Shown here in pieces: positions 25,136-33,821 of a stretch of DNA of 64,000 nucleotides. Source of the stretch: CAWCUU01 sp963798855 (lineage in GTDB: Bacteria > Gemmatimonadota > Gemmatimonadetes > Longimicrobiales > RSA9); NCBI GenBank assembly GCA_963798855.1, contig CAWCUU010000002.1, positions 1,054,001-1,118,000 of the forward strand, written 5' to 3'. The position numbers and the translations under genes were made by a program. The first letter of the stretch is position 1; the number at the start of each line of letters is the position of its first letter. The notes under the pieces were generated by a model. It saw nothing but the letters and a program-made list of their open reading frames with translations, searched no databases and had not been told where the DNA came from.

Positions 25136-25992
25136 CGTGCTTCCCCCCGCTCGAGCAGGAGGATGCCGCTCATGCGCCGGTATATCTCGCGGTACCGCCC
25201 CGACACGGCGGCAATGGCGCGCGGGATCCAGGCGCCGCGCATCTCCCGGCCGAGGCGGTGCGCCTCTTCGAGAGAAGACCGGTATTCAGCGAGCTTCCAG
25301 CCATGGCGCTCGAAGAATTTCGGCCCTTCCTCCGGCGCGAAGCGGAACACCACGTCGCCGGCAATGCCGCGTCCATACGTACGGCGCATGATGTGCAACA
25401 GTCGCGGCGAGGCGAGGTCGGTCAGCCACCAGCGCAGAGCGGCGGTTTGGTGCAGATCCCGGGCGAGGTCGGCGACCGCCCCGGTTCCGAGATAGATCAG
25501 CAGCCCCTCCGTGATGACCAGTCCGCGGCTGCCGAGGCCCGACATCCCTTCCAGAAACGCGGTGCGCGCGGCCTGCTCCCTGAGGTCCACTCGCTCCCGG
25601 TGCAGCGAGCAGCGCGGCCTCTCATCGGCGAGCTTCTCCTCCTTGTAGTCGATGGGGCCGGGCAGATCGACCTCTACCCAGGTGAGCGACTCGGGCAGCT
25701 GCAGACGGTACGGGCGGGTATCGAGCCCGGCGGCCAGATTCACGACGAGGTCCACGCCCTGCTTCCGCACCAGCCGGAGAATGATCTCGTCCATGACCGC
25801 GGTCCGGACGATCATGGCCCACGCGGTCGACATGCCGCTGCGCATCGCGCGCACGCTCGCCTCAATGTCGGGCCCGGCGAGCGCGCGCGCGTAGCGGTCG
25901 CGAAACAGCGCATCCGACCGCTCGCTCTCCAGCGCGCGGTAGAAGGCCACCCAGCGGGCCGTGTCGGGAAGGGTGCTGACAGGAGCCGCCAT
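25132..25992 (-). CDS. Leucine-carboxyl-methyltransferase-like class I SAM methyltransferase (TIGR00027 type)
   Basis: A 286-residue methyltransferase of the LCMT/PPM1 family. NLAAGLDTRPYRL near 83 is the SAM-binding motif of this family, followed by TWVEVDLPGPIDYKEE near 103 and ITEGLLIYL near 158. The N-terminal SERSDALFRDRYARALAG is also typical. Members methylate the carboxyl group of proteins or small acids, including steps in secondary metabolism. It is the first gene of the operon with cytochrome b, molybdoenzyme and MATE exporter. Nothing in the sequence links it directly to them beyond the overlap. Confidence 0.85.
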   Translation of the reverse strand: MAAPVSTLPDTARWVAFYRALESERSDALFRDRYARALAGPDIEASVRAMRSGMSTAWAMIVRTAVMDEIILRLVRKQGVDLVVNLAAGLDTRPYRLQLPESLTWVEVDLPGPIDYKEEKLADERPRCSLHRERVDLREQAARTAFLEGMSGLGSRGLVITEGLLIYLGTGAVADLARDLHQTAALRWWLTDLASPRLLHIMRRTYGRGIAGDVVFRFAPEEGPKFFERHGWKLAEYRSSLEEAHRLGREMRGAWIPRAIAAVSGRYREIYRRMSGILLLERGEAR

Positions 25993-26134
25993 CCGCCAAA
26001 GATGTGGCGTCTCGACGCCGGGCCGCCAGTGCGGCGCGGAGCCGGCAGCAGCCGGCTAGCGAGCGGGCAGCGGCCTGCGCGCCGACTGCGGTCCGGCTGG
26101 ACGGGGGAAGGGGAGGGCGCTTAGACTGGCGCCA

Positions 26135-26743
26135 ATGGAAGCGCAGGATGGCGGCGGCTGGATCGAGGTGATCACGGGGGTGATGTTCTCCGGCAAGTCG
26201 GAGGAGCTGATCCGCCGGGCCCGACGGGCGATGCTGGCTCGCAAGAAGGTGCAGGTGTTCAAGTCGCACCTGGACGAGCGTTACGGCGGAGTGGCGACGA
26301 TCACGTCGCACGATGGCCGGCGCTACGATTCGGAGTCGGTGAGCAGCTCGACGGAGATCATGGAGCGGGTGCGGCCGGACACGGAGGTCGTAGCGATCGA
26401 CGAGGTCCAGTTCCTCGACGACGGGATCGTGGACGTGGCGAATGCGCTAGCCGATCGGGGGGTCCGGGTCATTCTGACGGGAACGGACATGGATTTCCGC
26501 GGCGAGCCGTTCGGCGCGATCGCGGAGCTGCTGGCGGTAGCGGAGACGATCGACAAGCTGCACGCGATCTGCATGAAGTGCGGCCGCCTCGCGACGCGGA
26601 ACCAGCGGCTGATCGAGGGGCGGCCGGCGCCGGCGGAAGGGCCCACCGTGCAGGTGGGTGGGCTGGAGAGCTACGAGGCACGCTGCCGCGACTGCCACGA
26701 GGTCCCGTCGCTCTCCCGCGACCAGCTCACGATCGTGGAGTAG
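26135..26743 (+). CDS. tdk: Thymidine kinase (type II)
   Basis: A 202-residue enzyme phosphorylating thymidine for dTMP salvage. It has the P-loop GVMFSGKSEE (15-24), DEVQFLDD near 91 with the catalytic acid after it, GTDMDFRGEPFG (lasso/substrate loop) near 115, and the structural zinc site as CMKC near 146 and CRDCH near 185. ATG 26135 gives a conventional length. It is divergent from the methyltransferase operon and convergent with the secretin-like lipoprotein gene, whose stop is 3 bases away. Confidence 0.95.
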   Translation: MEAQDGGGWIEVITGVMFSGKSEELIRRARRAMLARKKVQVFKSHLDERYGGVATITSHDGRRYDSESVSSSTEIMERVRPDTEVVAIDEVQFLDDGIVDVANALADRGVRVILTGTDMDFRGEPFGAIAELLAVAETIDKLHAICMKCGRLATRNQRLIEGRPAPAEGPTVQVGGLESYEARCRDCHEVPSLSRDQLTIVE

Positions 26744-26746
26744 CGC

Positions 26747-27484
26747 TCAAGGCCCTCCGTCACTCTTCGAGGGTTCGCGTGGCGCGTTCGCCGCTACGCC
26801 GGTGATCACCGGTCTCACAACGAGGATGATCGCGCCCTGGGAGGGGTCCGGCCGGGCGGAGCCGAGGACGACGGTCTGCCCGTTCGGCACCGAGATTCCG
26901 CTCTGCAGGACGCGCCCGTACCTTCCGACCGAGAGCTCCGTCTGCAGCGTCACGACCGAACGATCCCCATCGAGCGTAACGTCCCCGATCGTCGCCTCGA
27001 TGAAGTACCTGTCCTGGTCATTTCCCCCTCCGCCGAGCGCCTGCCGGACAGTGCTCCGAGCCGTGCCGCTCAACATGCCATCGGCGGCCAGGCGATAGCC
27101 GCGGAAGCGGAACAGCTCGCGCAACGCTCCTTCGACATCCGCGATGTCGGCGTCCGTGCCGCTGAATCCATCTGCCTCGATGACCTGGAAGCGGAGCTGC
27201 ACGGTCGCAGGAGCCGTGTCGTAGCGTTCGAGGAGCTGCTGGATGGCGTCGATGCTCTCCTGCGTTCCCTTCACGGTCATCGCAGCCGGCATGTTGCTCA
27301 CTTCGACGAAGCCGCCCGTTCCGATGACATAGGGTCGCGCCAGCTTTTCGGCGCTCTGCGGATCGATGTGCTGGAGCGGGAGCGTGACCGTTCGCATGTT
27401 ACGCTGGCGGCCACAGCCACCGGTGGCGCAGACCGCGACGAGCGCGAGCGACAGGACTCTCGTACGACCCGTGGATCGGACCAT
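26747..27484 (-). CDS. Secretin N-domain-like lipoprotein
   Basis: About 245 residues. The signal sequence VLSLALVAVCATGGC is lipoprotein-like with the cysteine after ATGG. Residues 30-95 look like a NolW/secretin N-domain: HIDPQSAEKLARPYV, then FVEVSNMPAAMTVKGTQESIDAIQQLLERYD. The second half has a secretin-like end (SVPNGQTVVLGSARPDPSQGAIILVVRPVI) but is too short for the full pore domain. The start at ATG 27484 has GGAGAT eight bases upstream. It follows the anti-sigma gene by 27 bases and likely belongs to the same operon. It may be a reduced secretin or a regulatory receptor; no pilus or secretion genes are near. Confidence 0.65.
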   Translation of the reverse strand: MVRSTGRTRVLSLALVAVCATGGCGRQRNMRTVTLPLQHIDPQSAEKLARPYVIGTGGFVEVSNMPAAMTVKGTQESIDAIQQLLERYDTAPATVQLRFQVIEADGFSGTDADIADVEGALRELFRFRGYRLAADGMLSGTARSTVRQALGGGGNDQDRYFIEATIGDVTLDGDRSVVTLQTELSVGRYGRVLQSGISVPNGQTVVLGSARPDPSQGAIILVVRPVITGVAANAPREPSKSDGGP

Positions 27485-27511
27485 TGAGGATCTCCTCGGC
27501 GGCATCGCCGT

Positions 27512-27979
27512 TCAGAAGTACCAGACTACGGTGATCTTCGGATTCGATGTGCGGAGCACCGCGACGCGTCCTCCGGGCGGCGCGTCGACCAGAGGCTGGA
27601 GCGGCCGCGGCCGGGCTGCCTGCTCCCCCATTGAAGCGGGGGCGGGCGACGGCGTCCGTCGTTCGGGTCGCACCATCAGCAGCGCGGCGGCCGCCGCGGC
27701 CGCGGTCGCGGCGACGATGATGGCGCGGCGGAAACGCGTGCGGGCCGGCGCGGCGGACAGTCGCGCGCGCCCGACGACCACCTCCGCGTCGACTGGCCGC
27801 AGCAGTGCGGCCTGGCGGAGGATCGCACCGAGGCTCGCCTGCTCCTCGAGGATGGCGCGCGCGAGGGCGCGGCATGCGTCGCAGTCGGTGAGGTGCCGGG
27901 CGAGCTCGCCGGCGATGTCGCCCCGGAGCTCCGCCGGCTCCGCCTCCAGGATACTGGCCTGCCACCTCTCGCAGCTCAT
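27512..27979 (-). CDS. Membrane anti-sigma factor with zinc-finger (zf-HC2)
   Basis: A 155-residue protein. The N-terminal anti-sigma zinc site reads C3 then HLTDCDAC near 29 (H-x3-C-x2-C). A single membrane helix follows near 86-103 (IIVAATAAAAAAALLMV), and then a short extracytoplasmic tail with GGRVAVLRTSNPKITVVWYF. The start codon overlaps the stop of the ECF sigma gene by ATGA, the standard arrangement for a cognate pair: it should hold the sigma factor inactive at the membrane until a signal is received. The tail resembles those of other gemmatimonad anti-sigma proteins only in general character. Confidence 0.85.
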   Translation of the reverse strand: MSCERWQASILEAEPAELRGDIAGELARHLTDCDACRALARAILEEQASLGAILRQAALLRPVDAEVVVGRARLSAAPARTRFRRAIIVAATAAAAAAALLMVRPERRTPSPAPASMGEQAARPRPLQPLVDAPPGGRVAVLRTSNPKITVVWYF

Positions 27980-28584
27980 GGCGCCTCCACCAGGTCGGGT
28001 CGCAGCTCCAGGATGCGTCGCCGTATCGTACGCCTGCCCCGTAGCAGGCTGGCACGCACCGACACGGGCTTCATGTCGAGCATGTCGGCGACCTCACTCG
28101 GCGTGTATCCCTGCAGGTCCACCAGGTCGAAGACCTCGCGCTGCCGGTCCGGAAGCTCACCGAAGAATGCTCGTACGAGCTCCATCGTGCGCTTGAGGTC
28201 CACCGCATCGCCCGGGTCGTTCGGCGACTGCTCGACCGAGGCGGCGTCCACTCGGATGACCAGGGCCTCGGGATCGACGACCTCCTCTCGACGACGCCCT
28301 CGGCGCGACAGACGGTCCTGTACCGCGTGACTCGTCAGCCGGTACAGCCAGCTCGTGAAGCGGGATCGGCCGGCGAAGCCGCCGAGATAGCGGTAGACCC
28401 GCACCAGCGCGTCCTGCGCCGCGTCATCGGCGATCTCCACGGAGCCTGCGCGGGCCAGGGCCCAGCGCCGGATCAGGGGGTGCGCGGCGCGGAGCAGAGC
28501 CTCCATCGCGTCGCGGTCTCCGGCGCGCGCGTCCTGGACGAGCGGCGCCAGCCGCTCCTCGTCCGCCTTCAGACTTCCGGTCAA
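27976..28584 (-). CDS. ECF-type RNA polymerase sigma factor
   Basis: A 202-residue sigma-70 family, ECF subgroup. Region 2 runs from about residue 25 to 95 (IADDAAQDALVRVYRYLGGFAGRSRFTSWLYRL), region 4 from 140 to 190 (LPDRQREVFDLVDLQGYTPSEVADMLDMKPVSVRASLLRGR). The start is a TTG at 28584 with GGAG four bases upstream; there is no better in-frame start. It is translation-coupled to its membrane anti-sigma factor. No typical ECF promoter could be identified by eye upstream. Confidence 0.9.
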   Translation of the reverse strand: MTGSLKADEERLAPLVQDARAGDRDAMEALLRAAHPLIRRWALARAGSVEIADDAAQDALVRVYRYLGGFAGRSRFTSWLYRLTSHAVQDRLSRRGRRREEVVDPEALVIRVDAASVEQSPNDPGDAVDLKRTMELVRAFFGELPDRQREVFDLVDLQGYTPSEVADMLDMKPVSVRASLLRGRRTIRRRILELRPDLVEAP

Positions 28585-28655
28585 TGCGCTCCGCGTCTGC
28601 GAGGGACCCGTCAGTCGCGCGTCATTGGGTAGGATCGGTCGAGCGCGGGCAGCGT

Positions 28656-29930
28656 TTACAGCTCGACCCGTACTTCGATCCGGGGCGGAGGCATCCCTGC
28701 CGAGATCGGGGCCGGCTCGGAGTGCACGGGAATCCCGCGATCGACCATGATCGACAACGCGTCCGCGAGGTTGGACGATCCCGGGCCGAGCATCGCCTCG
28801 AGGACGCCCGCGGCGGAGGCCGCGGTGATCGCCGAGAGAGCCTCGCCGTGCGCTGGGGCGTGTACGTGGATCGCGCGGATCGGCGATATTGCTGCCTCGG
28901 CTGCCTGCCGACCCAGCCGCGCGGCCAGCGCGAGGTCGGGTCCGCCCTCGCCGGGCCGCCGCAGCAGGTAGGGCGCGTTCAACGCGACGGAGACATCGCC
29001 GTGCAGCAGCACGCGGACCATGGCATCCGCGATCTCGCGGCCGACCCGGCGCTGCGCCTCGCCCGTCGCGGCGCCGATATGCGGCGTGACGACGGTGTCC
29101 GGTCGGAAGCGCAACGGGTGGTCGGCGGGGAGCGGCTCGTGCTCGAAGACGTCCAGCGCGGCGCCGCCGAGCTGGCCGGAATCGAGCGCCTCGAGCAGGT
29201 CCGCCTCATTCACCACTCCGCCGCGCGAGGCGTTCACGAGCAGCGCGCCGCGCTTCAACGTGCCGATACGCGGCTGATCGATGAGCCCACGCGTGGACGG
29301 CGAGAGTGGCACGTGCAGCGTCAGCGCGTCGGCTCGCCGGATGACGTCGGGGAGGGGGGCCGGCTCGATGCCGAGCTCGCGGGCGCGGGCATCGGCGAGC
29401 AGCGGGTCGAAGCCGACGACCTCCATCCTGAACGCCCGCGCCCGCGCGGCGACCTCGCGGCCAATGCGTCCGAGCCCGAGGATCCCGAGCGTCAGGCCAT
29501 GAAGCTCGCGGCCGCGCCGGGATCGGTCCCAGCCACCTTCCCGGATCGATCGCTCTGCCGCCGGCAGGGCGCGCGCGAGCGCCAGCAGGAGCGCCAGCGT
29601 GTGCTCCGCGGCCGAGATGGTGTTCCCACGCGGCGCGTTGACGACGGCGATCCCCAGCGCGCTGGCGGCATCAATGTCGATGTTGTCGATACCGACGCCG
29701 GGGCGCGCGATCACCTTGAGGCGGCCGGGCTCGCCCAGCGTTTCGCGCGAAAGCGCCGTCCCGGTGCGCGCGACCACCGCGTCCGCAGTCCGCAGTGCCA
29801 GGCTCAACTCGTCGTCGCGAAGCCCGGGTCTCTCGATGATCTCGAAGGCGGATATCTCGCGCAGCGGCGCGAGCGCGGCCGGATCGCCCGGGTCCGTGAC
29901 GAGAACCCGCAGCGAGCCGCCGACGGTCAT
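28656..29930 (-). CDS. serA: D-3-phosphoglycerate dehydrogenase lacking an ACT domain
   Basis: A 424-residue NAD-dependent dehydrogenase making 3-phosphohydroxypyruvate in serine synthesis. It has GVGIDNIDIDAA near 74, the Rossmann motif GLGRIG near 144, catalytic Arg in NASRGGVVNE near 230, Glu in FEHEPLP and His in TPHIGAATG near 283. Residues 305-424 correspond to only part of the ASB intervening domain, and the C-terminal ACT domain of the long form (about 525 residues) is missing, so it should lack serine feedback through ACT. The start at 29930 overlaps the stop of the aminotransferase gene by ATGA, giving an aminotransferase-serA operon. Confidence 0.9.
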   Translation of the reverse strand: MTVGGSLRVLVTDPGDPAALAPLREISAFEIIERPGLRDDELSLALRTADAVVARTGTALSRETLGEPGRLKVIARPGVGIDNIDIDAASALGIAVVNAPRGNTISAAEHTLALLLALARALPAAERSIREGGWDRSRRGRELHGLTLGILGLGRIGREVAARARAFRMEVVGFDPLLADARARELGIEPAPLPDVIRRADALTLHVPLSPSTRGLIDQPRIGTLKRGALLVNASRGGVVNEADLLEALDSGQLGGAALDVFEHEPLPADHPLRFRPDTVVTPHIGAATGEAQRRVGREIADAMVRVLLHGDVSVALNAPYLLRRPGEGGPDLALAARLGRQAAEAAISPIRAIHVHAPAHGEALSAITAASAAGVLEAMLGPGSSNLADALSIMVDRGIPVHSEPAPISAGMPPPRIEVRVEL

Positions 29931-31021
29931 CCGACGAAGATCTCGGTGAGCGCCTCGCACAGCGTACGGACCTCGGACGCGTCATGATCGCCCATGTGGC
30001 CGATGCGGAACGTCTGCTCGCGGAGCTTGCCGTACCCGGTGGCGAGGGAGAAGCCGCGCTCCTTCGCCGCGGCGACGACCCGCGGCCCCGTCCAGCCGGG
30101 TGGCGGAAGCACGCAGCTGACGGTCGGCGAGCGGGTGGCAGGCGGCGCGAGAATGGAGACATCGACGCCCTGGGCGCGCAACCCGTCCACCCAGTCGTAG
30201 ACGACACGGGCCATCTCTGCGTGCCGCTGCCAGCGGCGCTCGATGCCCTCCTCCTCGATCAGCTCCACCTGCTTCGCGAGCGCGTACAGCAGAGAGACCG
30301 CGGGCGTGTTCGGCGTCTGGTTCTGCTGGATGTTCTTTTCGAACTCGAGAAAGTCGAAGTAGATGCCGCGGTTCTCCTTCTGCGCGGCGCGGCGCAGCAC
30401 GTTCTCCTGCGCGACGCCGAACGCGAGCCCCGGCGGAAGCGCCATCGACTTCTGCGAGCCGGTGAGAACGAAGTCGAGGCCCCACTCGTCCGTATGCACC
30501 GGCGCGCCCGACAGACCGGAGACGCTGTCCACCAGCAGCACGACATCGCCGGCGTCATGGGTCACCTGCGCGAGCTCGTGGATCGGGTTGAGGACGCCGG
30601 TCGAGGTCTCGGAGTGACAGACGGTCACCGCATCGTAATCGTCGTTCTCCAGCGCCTCGCGGAGCATCTCGGGCGTGTGCGCCCGTCCCCACTCCACCGC
30701 TACCGTGTCCACCTGGAGACCGTTCGCGGCGGCGATGCGCGCGAAGCGCTCGCTGAACGCGCCGTTCGTCAGCGAGAGCACCCGGCGCCGCGCGGCGTTG
30801 CGAACCCCCGCCTCCATCATTCCGGTGCCGGAGGCGGGAACGATATAGACCGGTCGCTCGGTCTGGAACACATCCCGGAGCCGGGGCTGGATGAAGCCCA
30901 TCAGCTCCTCCATCTCGGGAACGCGATGCCCGATCATCGGCCGGAGAAGCGCCTGCAGAACCTCGGGGCGGACCTCGGTCGGGCCGGGAAGGAAGAATCG
31001 GCCGAAGCTGGACTCGGACAT
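29927..31021 (-). CDS. Class V PLP aminotransferase (alanine-glyoxylate / SerC-like)
   Basis: A 364-residue aminotransferase. Homology starts with FFLPGPTEVRPEVLQAL, so the ATG at 31021 is used although the frame opens at 31189. Visible features are VPASGTGMMEAGVRN near 63 (phosphate loop), CHSETSTGVLNP near 135, LLVDSVSGLSG near 158 (PLP-binding Asp) and TGSQKSMALPPG near 182 with the Schiff-base Lys. In bacteria this subgroup serves as serine-pyruvate, alanine-glyoxylate or phosphoserine aminotransferase. Overlap with serA argues for the phosphoserine step, by inference. Confidence 0.85.
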   Translation of the reverse strand: MSESSFGRFFLPGPTEVRPEVLQALLRPMIGHRVPEMEELMGFIQPRLRDVFQTERPVYIVPASGTGMMEAGVRNAARRRVLSLTNGAFSERFARIAAANGLQVDTVAVEWGRAHTPEMLREALENDDYDAVTVCHSETSTGVLNPIHELAQVTHDAGDVVLLVDSVSGLSGAPVHTDEWGLDFVLTGSQKSMALPPGLAFGVAQENVLRRAAQKENRGIYFDFLEFEKNIQQNQTPNTPAVSLLYALAKQVELIEEEGIERRWQRHAEMARVVYDWVDGLRAQGVDVSILAPPATRSPTVSCVLPPPGWTGPRVVAAAKERGFSLATGYGKLREQTFRIGHMGDHDASEVRTLCEALTEIFVG

Positions 31022-31280
31022 GGCGGTTCCGTGTTTCGAGGACGGGGTTCGTCGCAGGGCAAGTTGAGGGGCCGGCCGGCCGCCGGCAAGGCGGTCCGCC
31101 GCCTGTCCGGTTGCGGGACCGGCGCGTCCGGCCGCGGACATAAGCGCAGCGGTGTGGTCGGTGTGTGGATTCAGAGAAGATGTTGTCACTCAACAGCTTA
31201 CTGTATTGCCTGAGGTACGGGCATGCCTCTTCCCTTTCGGCAGAGCGTTCCGTCACCCTCTCGCCGGAGAATGCGACCCA

Positions 31281-33704
31281 ATGCTCGACCTCCTCTACCG
31301 CTCGCTCCGCGACGCCGCGCGAGGCCTCGCTCGCTCGCCGGTGTTCACGATCGTGGCCGTGCTCTCGCTCGGGCTCGGGATCGGGGCAAACGCGGCGATC
31401 TTCGGTTTGATCGACGCGCTGGTGCTTCGGCCGCTGCCCGGCGTGCAGGACGTGGATCGGGTGGTGGAGGTAGCGGACGAGTCGTTCTCGTATCCGGCCG
31501 TGCGGGACTTCATCGCGGGCGCCCGCGAGGCCGAGTTGGCGGGTTACTCGGAGCGGGCGCTGGCGCTGAACGGCGTGGACGCGTCGGAGCGGGTAGAGGT
31601 GGTGGCAGTGACGGGCGACTACTTCGGGGTGCTCGGGGTGCGGCCGTTGCGTGGCCGGGCGCTCGAGGCGCGGGACGACGAGCCGGGAGCGCCGCTGGTG
31701 GCGGTGCTCTCGGATGCCACGTGGCGCGAGCGGTTCGGCGGCGATCCGGCGGTGGTGGGAAAGGACATCGTGTTGAACGGGCAGCCGTTCACGGTCGTGG
31801 GGGTGGCGCCTCGTGGCTTCCGCGGCAGTCGGCTCGGGACGCGGCCTCTCGCGTGGCTGAGCGTTGCCGGGTGGTCGCGGGTGAAGCGCGGTCTGTACGA
31901 CGGGCTGGACGTGTCGAACCGCGGATGGGGCTGGCTGAGCGTCGTCGGCAGGCTGGCGCCGACGGGAACGGCGGCGGCCCTGGATCGCGAGCTTGCAGCG
32001 ATGCAGCGAGAGGAGGCCAGGCTCTACCCGAAGTACGTGCCGAGCCCGCCGCCGGAGCTGAAGGTGGTGCCGGCGGCGGCGGCGGCGGCGGGTCTGCGGG
32101 GGAGCCGGGACATCGCGCGCTTTGGGCGGATCCTCATGGGGGCGGTGGCGCTCGCGCTGGTGATCGCGTGCGCGAACGTGGCGAACCTCCTGCTTGCGCG
32201 GGGCACTCGTCGCCGTCAGGAGATGGCGGTGCGGCGGGCGCTCGGCGCGTCGACCGCGTGGATCGTGACGCAGTCACTCGCGGAGAGCGCGCTTCTCGCT
32301 TCGCTCGGCGTCGTGACGGGGCTGGTGGTGGCGAGCTGGGGTGTGGCCGTGCTCGGCGGTGTGACGCTTCCGGGCGGGATCGACCTGGGCGCGAGCGGTG
32401 TCCGCATCAGCGGTCGTCTGCTCGGCTTCGCGGTCGCGATCGGAGCCGTCACGGCGGTGCTTTTCGGAACCCTGCCGGCGCTGCGCGCCACGGCGACGCG
32501 CGCGACCGGAGCGCTATCGGCGCGTGGTGCCACGGATGATCCACGTGGCGTTCGCTCCCGCTCCGCACTGGTCGCGCTGCAGCTCGCGCTATGCCTCGTT
32601 CTTCTCTCCGGCGCCGGGCTGCTGCTGCGGAGCCTGCGCGCGGCGATGCACACCGACCTTGGCTTCGATGCGAGCCATCTCGCGCTGCTGAGCGTCGACC
32701 TGGGCAACTCCGGCTACGCCGAGGCGCGGGTGCGCGGCTACATGGACGAGCTGCGACGGCGGGTGGTGGTGCGGACGGAGGTCGAGGCGGCGGCGTGGGT
32801 GAGCTTCGCGCCGCTCGACCCGGATGAGGACCGGGAGAGCTTCACGCTGGACGCCCCTGCAGGGGCGGGCTCGGAGTACCCGCACAGCGAGGTCCGCTAC
32901 ACGGGACCGGGCTACTTCGTCACGACTCGCACACCGCTGCTCAGCGGCCGCGGCTACGACGAGAACGACCGGGCGGCGGAGGCGGTGGTCAGCCGGGCGT
33001 TCGTCGAGCGGTTCGTCCCGGGGGAAGTCGCGATCGGCCGGACGCTGTACATGGGTCGGGGATTCGCGGCGACGATCGTCGGCGTGGCGGAGGATGTGGC
33101 CCTGCACGGCCCGGGCGCCCGGGTGCAGCCGCTCATCTACCTTTACGCTCCCGGCGCCACGCCCGGAGGCTCGGCGAGCCTCCTCGTCCGCACACACGGC
33201 GAGCCCGCCGCGCTGCTGCCGGTGCTCGCGGCGACGGCGCAGGAGCTGGATGCCTCACTGCCGCTGCGAAGCGAGTCGCTCGCGGACCGGCTGCGCCAGC
33301 TGTTGACTCCGCAGCGGGTCGCGGCCGCGCTGTTCGGCGTCTTCAGCCTGTTGACGCTGGTGCTCGCGACGACCGGGATCTACGGCGTCGTCGCGTACGC
33401 GACTGCCGGCCGGGTGCGCGAGTTCGGCATCCGGGTAGCGCTCGGCGCGACGCCGGCGCGCGTGGTGCGGCACGTCGTCGCGCACGGCCTCGGCGCGGTC
33501 GGCGTCGGTGTCGCGCTCGGCATCGCCGGGGCGTGGGTCGCCGGGCGGGCGCTGCGCTCGCTGCTGTACGACATCGGGCCGGCGGACCCGCTGTCGCTCG
33601 CGGCGGCCACGCTGCTGTTGTGCGCCGCGGCGGCCGTCGCGTTGCTGATCCCGGCGCTGCGCGCGACTGGTATCGATGCGGCCCGGGCGCTGCGCGAGGA
33701 GTAG
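31281..33704 (+). CDS. ADOP-type orphan duplicated ABC permease (MacB/FtsX fold)
   Basis: About 807 residues. The N-terminal helix RSPVFTIVAVLSLGLGIGANAAIF near 20 and the MacB periplasmic core domains are duplicated. FtsX domains occur at ALVIACANVANLLLARGTRR near 290 with EMAVRRALGAS and again near 690 with FSLLTLVLATTGIYGVVAYA and EFGIRVALGATPARVV. ATG 31281 is the family start, with GGAGAA about 10 bases upstream. ADOP permeases have no ATPase encoded alongside, and none is seen here. They are multiplied in Acidobacteriota and Gemmatimonadota, and the substrate is unknown. A 259-base spacer separates it from the divergent aminotransferase gene; no clear promoter was seen there. Confidence 0.9.
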   Translation: MLDLLYRSLRDAARGLARSPVFTIVAVLSLGLGIGANAAIFGLIDALVLRPLPGVQDVDRVVEVADESFSYPAVRDFIAGAREAELAGYSERALALNGVDASERVEVVAVTGDYFGVLGVRPLRGRALEARDDEPGAPLVAVLSDATWRERFGGDPAVVGKDIVLNGQPFTVVGVAPRGFRGSRLGTRPLAWLSVAGWSRVKRGLYDGLDVSNRGWGWLSVVGRLAPTGTAAALDRELAAMQREEARLYPKYVPSPPPELKVVPAAAAAAGLRGSRDIARFGRILMGAVALALVIACANVANLLLARGTRRRQEMAVRRALGASTAWIVTQSLAESALLASLGVVTGLVVASWGVAVLGGVTLPGGIDLGASGVRISGRLLGFAVAIGAVTAVLFGTLPALRATATRATGALSARGATDDPRGVRSRSALVALQLALCLVLLSGAGLLLRSLRAAMHTDLGFDASHLALLSVDLGNSGYAEARVRGYMDELRRRVVVRTEVEAAAWVSFAPLDPDEDRESFTLDAPAGAGSEYPHSEVRYTGPGYFVTTRTPLLSGRGYDENDRAAEAVVSRAFVERFVPGEVAIGRTLYMGRGFAATIVGVAEDVALHGPGARVQPLIYLYAPGATPGGSASLLVRTHGEPAALLPVLAATAQELDASLPLRSESLADRLRQLLTPQRVAAALFGVFSLLTLVLATTGIYGVVAYATAGRVREFGIRVALGATPARVVRHVVAHGLGAVGVGVALGIAGAWVAGRALRSLLYDIGPADPLSLAAATLLLCAAAAVALLIPALRATGIDAARALREE

Positions 33705-33821
33705 GGACGGTGGAGGGATCGGCGGGTGTCGCGGCGGCATTTCACGCCGACGCCGTCCGGACGGTTATAAGAGTGAAGCGGATGGAAGCGGTCGGACTCA
33801 CTCGTTCGTCGGGAGGCCCTG

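Noticed and set aside
31183..31207. Promoter TTGTCA...TGTATT before the ADOP gene
   Set aside because: The spacer of 13 bp is too short for a sigma-70 promoter and no better arrangement was found.
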